This document shows positions 7,978-13,719 of a stretch of DNA of 13,719 nt, one piece after another. The DNA is from Bacteroidota bacterium (lineage in GTDB: Bacteria > Bacteroidota > Bacteroidia > Flavobacteriales_F > PHOS-HE28), in NCBI GenBank assembly GCA_023428865.1, contig JAEYWT010000325.1:1-13719 (forward strand), read 5' to 3'. Under the pieces are notes generated by a model that saw only the letters and a list, made by a program, of their open reading frames with translations, had not been told where the DNA came from and ran no database searches. Every line of letters starts with the position of its first letter. The stretch's first letter is position 1. The translations under genes were made by a program, and so were the position numbers.

Positions 7978-8897
7978 CAGAAGTAACGGGGTGAAATGGT
8001 GCGACCTTTCAAAAAGCGGAAGTCGTAGCTCAGCATCACTTCATGAGTGCCTGCGTTGTAGGCTCCTATGGTGGTGGTGGTAAGGTCGAAGGCATACCCG
8101 GCGCGCAACTGATCATTGATCTGGTATTGCCCCATGACACCGAAGGCGTTGCCCAGGCGGTACATGGCACCGAACCAGATGCGTTCGCGCAGCAGGAAGT
8201 TCGCATTCACATCCAACGAAAGCGGTGCACCGGCAACCGTGCGGAGCATAATGGATGGCTTGAATTTGATGTCGCGTGAGAGATCCATCACATAACCAGC
8301 CATGAGGAAATAGTGGCGAGCCTCGTTCGCAGGTTGCACGGTAATGGTGGATGCGGTGTACGCGTTCTCCAACAACTTGGGCGCAGAAAGACCCACGTAG
8401 TAGCGTGGCGAATGCCAGAAAAGTCCGAAGCCGAAATTGGGCAGCAGCTCGTTCGGAATGTTCACGTTCGCTTGGTCGGGATCCACGGTGGTGAGGGATG
8501 CCAAGTCGGCCTGGTACATGTTCAGCCCACCTTTCAAGCCAAAGGCGAGGCGCGTATCGGCACCGGTCTTGATGCGGTAGGCGAAGTCCACGAATGCAGC
8601 GGTCTGGCGCGAAGGCCCGATGCGATCGTTCATGGCAGAAAGGCCGATGGCCATGCTCTCGTTCTTCAGGGGAGTGTGGGCCAGGAAGGTCTGCGTGGCC
8701 GGTGCGCCATCGAAGCCCACCCATTGGTGGCGGGAAAGCGCCATCACGGTGAACACATCCGCGCTTCCTGCATAACCAGGGTTGAAAGCGAGCGTGTTGA
8801 ACATGTACTGGCTATACAACGGATCCTGTTGCGCATGAACGGAACCAGCGCAGAGCAGCACGAGCGCTGCAAGTAGGGAATGAAGGAACCTGCTCAT
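7977..8897 (-). CDS. PorP/SprF family type IX secretion system outer-membrane protein
   Basis: The 306-residue precursor has a signal peptide (1-22, cleavage after SVHA) followed by the family hallmark QDPLYSQYMFN and NPGYAGS. The rest alternates short hydrophobic strands and turns, as in an outer-membrane β-barrel, and ends in an aromatic residue (PRYF), as barrel substrates often do. PorP/SprF proteins form part of the T9SS. In Flavobacterium johnsoniae, SprF-like proteins are needed for secretion of cargo with type B sorting domains, usually the one encoded next to them. That is exactly the arrangement here: its ATG overlaps the stop of the type B repeat protein by four bases (ATGA), and its own stop overlaps the start of the PorE-like gene. 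It may be a dedicated partner rather than the general PorP of the core system. Confidence 0.93.
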   Translation of the reverse strand: MSRFLHSLLAALVLLCAGSVHAQQDPLYSQYMFNTLAFNPGYAGSADVFTVMALSRHQWVGFDGAPATQTFLAHTPLKNESMAIGLSAMNDRIGPSRQTAAFVDFAYRIKTGADTRLAFGLKGGLNMYQADLASLTTVDPDQANVNIPNELLPNFGFGLFWHSPRYYVGLSAPKLLENAYTASTITVQPANEARHYFLMAGYVMDLSRDIKFKPSIMLRTVAGAPLSLDVNANFLLRERIWFGAMYRLGNAFGVMGQYQINDQLRAGYAFDLTTTTIGAYNAGTHEVMLSYDFRFLKGRTISPRYF

Positions 8898-11800
8898 CGT
8901 ACCAACTGGATGAAACCGGTGATCGGCTCAGAGCCGTTGCCTAGGTCGAGCACATAGAAATAGGTACCTGCTGCGGCCATGCCAGCCATGAGGGCATCGG
9001 GTGAAGAGCCGTCCCAGACAACGGTGCGGTTATCGTAACCGGCACCTTTGAAGACCTCGCTTCCCCAGCGGTTGAAGATGGAGATGGTATTCTTCGGGAA
9101 GCCTTCGATACCGGGGATGAAGAAGGTCTCATTCACCCCATCGCCATTGGGTGAGAAAGACTGTGGTACGAACACTTCCGTATCGAACGAGCAGGGCGCA
9201 GTGGCTTCCACACGGAACTGGGCACAAGCATTCGCATCGGAGATCTGCACGGAGAACGGACTGCTGATCACCACCGGGTCACTGACGAAGACGTATGGTG
9301 CTTCTGCGGACAAGGAACCCGCTGCACCGACGGTAGTGTAACTAGCAGGATCACCGCCTTCGATGGTGAAGGTGACCACGTAGGTGCGTTCGCGTTCGTT
9401 GCAGTTGGCAGAAACGTTCACCACGATCGGATTGGTCACCACTTCCACCTTCACCAACGCAGTAGCCGTGGGACAACCGCCAGCGGCTACGGTGTAGAGG
9501 TACTCATGTTCCCCTGGTTCCAGTTGAGTGGAATTCAACACGCTACCGTTAAGACCTCCAGCACCACCGATGGGCGACCATGTACCACCTTGATCCGGCG
9601 TTCCGTTCAAGGCGGTGATAAGCTGGAAAGCCGTGAGCGTATCGCAGAGCACCACTTGACCAGGAAGACCGGCATTGGGTCGTGGGGTGATGGTGATGGT
9701 GACCACTGCCGCGGTATCCGAACAGAACTCATTTCCGGCGAGCGTGTAAGCGTAGGCGCCACTAGCGAAGGTGCTCGGATCCAAGGTTCCATTGAACAAC
9801 CCATTGGGTCCGGTCCATGTGCCGCCCAACTGCGGTTCGCCAGTTAGTTGATCGAAGAGATCCACCGGAGCGGCCGTATTGCAATAGACCAGCGGCCCTG
9901 CAGCGCCAGGATCCGGGTACTCCGATGCCGTGATCAATACCGTGGCTTGTACTGTACCACAACCAGGATCCACGATGGAGTATACGAATGCGCTTTGTCC
10001 ACTGGTAGGTAACAAGGTGGCATCCAGTATGCCATCCGCCACCATGGCTCCGGTACCGGCAAGGTCGGTCCAAGTACCACCGGTATCAGGTGTACCATCC
10101 AGGGCGGTGAAGAGCTGGAAGTCTTGGATCGCACCACAGATGGTCAACGTATTATCCAAGCCGGCATCGGCTCCGGAACCTACAACGACGGTGACCACGC
10201 TGACTGCAGTTACACAAGGCGCAGTTGCATTGATCGCATACTGGAAGCGGTAGGTACCAGGGCCGTTCACAGTGGCATCGAAGATGTCTCCGTTCAACGC
10301 ACCAGAGAGGTCGAGATCCGTCCATACGCCGCCTGTCTCCGGACTACCAAGCGCTTGGAACAGGTTCACATCGGTCTGTGTAGCACAAGCGGAAATGGTG
10401 GTGCTGGTACCCGCGTTCGGCGCAATGGAAAGGTTGATGGTAAGGCGCGCGGTATCGTTGGCACACGGAGCCGTACCGCTGACCACATACGTATACACCC
10501 CTCCAACATCCACCGCAGGGTTGAAGGACTGGGGATGGGTGGTACCCACGGGGAAGTACCACGTACCACCTTGTTGTGGCAGCCCACCGAGCTGGTTGCG
10601 CATGTTGAATGGCGCATCGCTGGAGCAGATGGTGATAGTACGATCATTGCCCGCTTCAGGAGCAACCGGCTCGGTCACGACGATCACGGCCACCTCGGCT
10701 TGGCAAGGTGCCTGCGCGGTGACGCGATAGATATAGTTGCCAGGCACATCCACCGCCGGGTTGTAGATCCCGCTGATACTCTCATTGTTGAGTGTCCAGG
10801 TTCCACCGGATTGGGCATTGGGGCCCAGGAACGTAAAGAGGTTCACGGCAGCATCGGTAGAGCAGATCGAGACCGGTCCACCAACCCCGGCGTTCGCTGG
10901 TTGCCTCACCACCACTTGTACCAGTGCGGTATCGGCCACACAATCGCCCACCGCAGGCACCACATACTTATAGGTGCCCACAGGATCGATGCCTGGCTGG
11001 AACATGCCGTTGGTGGCATGTAGTGTGTTGCTCGGCGTCAACCAGAAACCTCCTTCATCAGGATCGCAGCCCAACGCACTGAACAACTGTCCGGGCGGAT
11101 CCACCAAGCAGAAAGATCTGGCACCATCGCAACCTGCGTATGGTCCTTCCTCCACATTCACGGTAACAATGGCCGTGTCGCCAACACAGGTAGAGGTTGC
11201 AGGGATCACATACCGGAACCGCCAAGTTGTTCCGCCACCCGTCTGTGCTGGGTTGAAGGCACCACCGACCAATCCTCCACTGGCGTCGAGATCGGTCCAG
11301 TTGCCACCGGCTTGTGGTGTACCACCGAGCAAGGTGAAGAGATCCACCAACTGATTCTCACAAACGATCTCGGTGGCATTCTCACCAGCATCCAAGGCCG
11401 TGCTTAACACCACCGTAACATCTGCCGTAGCAGCAGCACAGGGTCCAGAACCAACCACCGTGTATCGGAACAAGTAGGTACCCGGTGCCAACGAACTGAT
11501 ATCGAGTTCTCCTCCTGTTAGCTGACCGGTACCGCTCAGGTCCGTCCATGTTCCATTGGCGTTCGGCGATCCACCTAGTCCGGTAGATAACGGAATGGTA
11601 CCATCACCCACGCAGGCGGCTATGGTTCCGGGCAGGCCAGCATTCGGCTGTTGCACCAAGGTGACCTGCACTTGGGAGACCGCGTTGACACAGGGAGCAA
11701 GACCGACCACCGTATAGATATAGGCACCGCTCACATCCACCATAGGGTCGAAGAACTGGGAGTGCTCGTTGCTATTGATGGTCCACACCCCACCGCTGCT

Positions 11801-13717
11801 TGGCGAGCCACCCAGCAGATCGATCAGTGCTACCTGTGAACTGGAGGAACAGATCGCCACAGCGGTACTGATTCCTGCATTCGGTGCGGGGTTCACGATG
11901 ATCGTTGCGGTGGCCGAATCGGAAGCACAAGGTGCCAGACCTTGAATACGGTATTTGTAGGCACCAGGTAAAGAGTTGCCGGGAGTGAACAGGCTACCAA
12001 CTGGTGTTCCAGATGGATCGAACCAGGTACCTCCGGGTTCCGGCGAGCCAGTAAGAACAGAGATCAACGAGAACGGCGGGTTATTGCTGCAGACAGTACG
12101 TACCCCATTGCCACCTGCGATCGGCCGATGGTTCTCTATCACGTTCACCTGGGCCTGCGCATTGGGGCACGGTGCGGTGCCATTCACCGTGTAGGTGTAC
12201 ACCCCTGGCAGGCTTTGTCCGGGTATGAAGATCCCGATCGTGCTTGCACCAAGCGGATCCACCCAATCTCCAATGAGTTGCGGTGTACCGTTCAACACAT
12301 CAACCAAGGCGAATGGAGCATCCACATCGCACACCACGGTCTGCCCATTGAAGCCTGCGTTGGGCTGTTGGTTCACGGTAACCGCCACATAAGCTGAATC
12401 GGCTTGACAACCGATGGGCCCTTGAACGGTGTACACATAGGTACCGGGTGGGTCCGAGCCAGGTTGGAATACACCGTTGTGTGGTGTCCCGGTAAGCTGG
12501 CGCTTCCATGTGCCACCAACTTGCGCCCCCGTACCGAGCAAGGGGAACATATTCTGGGCCCCTCCACTACTGCACACACTGAGGTTGGCATCGTTACCTG
12601 CATTGGCCCGAGGGTTCACGATCACGTTCAGCGTAGCCACGGCATTCGTGCATGGCGTAGTGCCGGCGACCGTGTAGGTGTAAACACCGGGAGGCGATGT
12701 TCCGGGGGTGAAGAAACCATTGGAGGACCCACCGGGAGGAGGAAGCGCCCATGTACCGTTGGGCGCTGGTATTCCACCCAAGTGTTCGATCAAGGGGAAA
12801 GGTGTGGAGTTCTCGCAGACGGTGATGGTCCGGCTCGTGCCAGCGTTCGGTGGTTGCACGATGGAAACAGTTACCGTGGTGCTCGAATTGGCACAGGGCG
12901 GCTCACCCGCTACGGTGTATGTGTATGTTCCAGGTGGGGTAACACCAGGAATGAAGGAGCCATTGAACACAGCGGTACTTGGCGCCGGTCCGGTCCATAC
13001 GCCATTCGCATCCGGGTTCCCTGTGAGCACACTGAACAAGTTCACACTTGCACCGCCGGAGCACAGCGTGATATTGCCTCCGTTCCCACAGCGCGGAGCG
13101 CGGTTCTCGGTTACCGTCACAATGGCGATATCCGAGGCACAAGGAGCAGTGCCCATCACCGTATAAGTGTAGGCGCCTGGGTTATCCATCGGTGGTTGAT
13201 AGAAACCGTTGTGGTTCCCAGGAGGAGGACCAGGCCTTGTCCACGTGCCGCCGCCCATGGGTGAACCGGTCAGTTGGTCGAACAAGGAGAAACTGGGGCC
13301 ATCACTACACACGGTGATCTCGCCATTACCGCCAGCATCGGGGGCGGTGTTCACGGTAACGGCGAGGGTGGCGATGGCTGGTCCACAGGGTGCATTGCCC
13401 GCTACGGTGTAGACATAGACACCAGGTACATCCACACCTGGCACGAAGATGTTCGAGTGGGGATCCCCACCGAAGGTCCATGCGCCGGGTTGTGGGCTAC
13501 CTCCCAGACGCAAGGTCATATTGAACGGACCATCGTTGCTGCACACCGTGGCGGTAGTACTGGTGCCCGCATTAGGTGCCGCAACTTCCACCACCGTAAC
13601 GGTTGCAGATGCATTCGGGCAGGGCGCCGTTCCGGTGAGCGTGTAGGTGAAGACACCTGGATCATTGGTGGGCGGGTTGTACGAACCGGTGCCATTGCTC
13701 CAAGTACCCCCGGGCTG
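8894..13717 (-). CDS. Giant tandem-repeat surface protein with T9SS type B (CHU_C, gliding-motility type) sorting domain, 5' truncated
   Basis: The frame is open to the right edge; 1607 residues are visible and the start and signal peptide lie outside. From the edge inward there is a 46-residue partial repeat and then 17 complete Ig-like β-sandwich repeats (13579 down to 9434). An 87-residue non-repeat module (9433-9173) and a type B sorting domain (9172-8897) follow, the latter with SPNGDGVNETF, IFNRWGSEVF and TYFYVLDL. Type B domains direct export by the T9SS with the help of SprF-like proteins, and the best-known example is the gliding adhesin SprB. The next gene is a PorP/SprF protein, joined by an ATGA overlap. 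The likely role is a long filamentous surface adhesin. Ligand is unknown, and gliding cannot be concluded from this gene alone. No frameshift or stop interrupts the repeats. Confidence 0.93.
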   Translation of the reverse strand, partial: QPGGTWSNGTGSYNPPTNDPGVFTYTLTGTAPCPNASATVTVVEVAAPNAGTSTTATVCSNDGPFNMTLRLGGSPQPGAWTFGGDPHSNIFVPGVDVPGVYVYTVAGNAPCGPAIATLAVTVNTAPDAGGNGEITVCSDGPSFSLFDQLTGSPMGGGTWTRPGPPPGNHNGFYQPPMDNPGAYTYTVMGTAPCASDIAIVTVTENRAPRCGNGGNITLCSGGASVNLFSVLTGNPDANGVWTGPAPSTAVFNGSFIPGVTPPGTYTYTVAGEPPCANSSTTVTVSIVQPPNAGTSRTITVCENSTPFPLIEHLGGIPAPNGTWALPPPGGSSNGFFTPGTSPPGVYTYTVAGTTPCTNAVATLNVIVNPRANAGNDANLSVCSSGGAQNMFPLLGTGAQVGGTWKRQLTGTPHNGVFQPGSDPPGTYVYTVQGPIGCQADSAYVAVTVNQQPNAGFNGQTVVCDVDAPFALVDVLNGTPQLIGDWVDPLGASTIGIFIPGQSLPGVYTYTVNGTAPCPNAQAQVNVIENHRPIAGGNGVRTVCSNNPPFSLISVLTGSPEPGGTWFDPSGTPVGSLFTPGNSLPGAYKYRIQGLAPCASDSATATIIVNPAPNAGISTAVAICSSSSQVALIDLLGGSPSSGGVWTINSNEHSQFFDPMVDVSGAYIYTVVGLAPCVNAVSQVQVTLVQQPNAGLPGTIAACVGDGTIPLSTGLGGSPNANGTWTDLSGTGQLTGGELDISSLAPGTYLFRYTVVGSGPCAAATADVTVVLSTALDAGENATEIVCENQLVDLFTLLGGTPQAGGNWTDLDASGGLVGGAFNPAQTGGGTTWRFRYVIPATSTCVGDTAIVTVNVEEGPYAGCDGARSFCLVDPPGQLFSALGCDPDEGGFWLTPSNTLHATNGMFQPGIDPVGTYKYVVPAVGDCVADTALVQVVVRQPANAGVGGPVSICSTDAAVNLFTFLGPNAQSGGTWTLNNESISGIYNPAVDVPGNYIYRVTAQAPCQAEVAVIVVTEPVAPEAGNDRTITICSSDAPFNMRNQLGGLPQQGGTWYFPVGTTHPQSFNPAVDVGGVYTYVVSGTAPCANDTARLTINLSIAPNAGTSTTISACATQTDVNLFQALGSPETGGVWTDLDLSGALNGDIFDATVNGPGTYRFQYAINATAPCVTAVSVVTVVVGSGADAGLDNTLTICGAIQDFQLFTALDGTPDTGGTWTDLAGTGAMVADGILDATLLPTSGQSAFVYSIVDPGCGTVQATVLITASEYPDPGAAGPLVYCNTAAPVDLFDQLTGEPQLGGTWTGPNGLFNGTLDPSTFASGAYAYTLAGNEFCSDTAAVVTITITPRPNAGLPGQVVLCDTLTAFQLITALNGTPDQGGTWSPIGGAGGLNGSVLNSTQLEPGEHEYLYTVAAGGCPTATALVKVEVVTNPIVVNVSANCNERERTYVVTFTIEGGDPASYTTVGAAGSLSAEAPYVFVSDPVVISSPFSVQISDANACAQFRVEATAPCSFDTEVFVPQSFSPNGDGVNETFFIPGIEGFPKNTISIFNRWGSEVFKGAGYDNRTVVWDGSSPDALMAGMAAAGTYFYVLDLGNGSEPITGFIQLVR
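8897..9172 (-). other. T9SS type B C-terminal sorting domain of the repeat protein
   Basis: The final 92 residues, starting FVPQSFSPNGDG, carry the CHU_C/gliding-motility C-terminal domain. Its features are the SPNGDGVNE turn, an IFNRWG segment, a conserved WDG, and the closing GxYFYVLDL and GFIQLVR strands. It marks the protein for outer-membrane translocation and distinguishes it from the type A domain of the metalloprotease at the other end of the window. Confidence 0.92.
9434..13579 (-). repeat. Seventeen complete tandem Ig-like repeats, mean about 81 residues (about 244 bases)
   Basis: Each unit follows one pattern: (A/Q/R)PNAG at the start, then a VC or IC cysteine near residue 13, LFxxLxGxPxxGGxW in the middle, FxPGxxxPGxYxYTV, a second cysteine in APC, and a final VTVxV strand. 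Unit lengths lie between 78 and about 85 residues. For example repeat 1 is 13346-13579, repeat 2 is 13100-13345, repeat 3 is 12854-13099, repeat 11 is 10901-11146 and repeat 17 is 9434-9682. A further partial unit (13580-13717) runs off the edge, so the true number is larger. The copies have diverged clearly at DNA level, so the array looks old rather than recently expanded. All 17 complete units keep both cysteines, which suggests one disulphide per domain. Confidence 0.92.
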
Positions 13718-13719
13718 CG

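Noticed and set aside
12404..13264. Long + strand open frame (286 codons) opposite the repeat protein; similar ones at 10124-11023 and elsewhere.
   Set aside because: It lies antisense to a clear Ig-repeat gene, its translation is Arg/His/Gly-rich without domain features, and the repetitive codon pattern of the real gene produces such frames.
8894..13719. Regularly repeated DNA on the right, which could be mistaken for a CRISPR array or satellite.
   Set aside because: The period is about 244 bases, the repeats are in frame within one uninterrupted coding sequence, and they are diverged at DNA level; there are no short identical repeats with unique spacers.

Overview
The window reads as a stretch of a Bacteroidota chromosome, most likely a fairly GC-rich relative of the Flavobacteriales. 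The evidence is the content: two type IX secretion system (T9SS) cargo proteins with the two different kinds of C-terminal sorting domain, a PorP/SprF family outer-membrane protein, a PorE-like OmpA protein, a DUF2723 membrane protein, and a TAnnTTTG-type promoter in front of a tRNA. Starts without a purine-rich ribosome binding site also fit this phylum. No mobile element, integrase, CRISPR array or rRNA was seen.

Left part (1-1810). The C-terminal 505 residues of a secreted M43-type metalloprotease run in from the left edge on the + strand and end in a T9SS type A sorting domain. A strong 12-bp hairpin follows and appears to terminate both this gene and the tRNA-Gln(TTG) that faces it on the - strand. 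The tRNA has a good Bacteroidota-type promoter and a perfect 9-bp inverted repeat in its short leader.

Middle part (1807-5786, + strand). A large polytopic DUF2723 protein (the GT117/TMEM260-related glycosyltransferase family) is followed after 2 bases by a small CE4 polysaccharide deacetylase. The pair is probably one envelope-glycan or protein-glycosylation transcription unit. The deacetylase gene overlaps the convergent - strand gene by 14 bases.

Right part (5773-13719, - strand). Three genes run leftwards with coupled junctions. First comes a very large repeat protein, cut by the right edge, with 17 complete Ig-like repeats of about 81 residues and a type B (CHU_C, gliding-motility type) sorting domain. 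Next is a PorP/SprF-like outer-membrane protein, joined by an ATGA overlap. Last is an OmpA-type protein with TPR, PD40 propeller, two carboxypeptidase-regulatory-like domains and an OmpA domain, joined by a TGATG overlap. The simplest reading is a dedicated export and tethering cassette: a T9SS surface adhesin, its type-B-specific outer-membrane partner, and a periplasmic peptidoglycan-binding anchor.

The most interesting signals are the strictly conserved cysteine pair in every adhesin repeat, and a D(S/T)A O-glycosylation-type sequon recurring at the same place in six repeats. This lies near a gene of the family whose eukaryotic member O-mannosylates Ig-like domains. The link between the two is inference.
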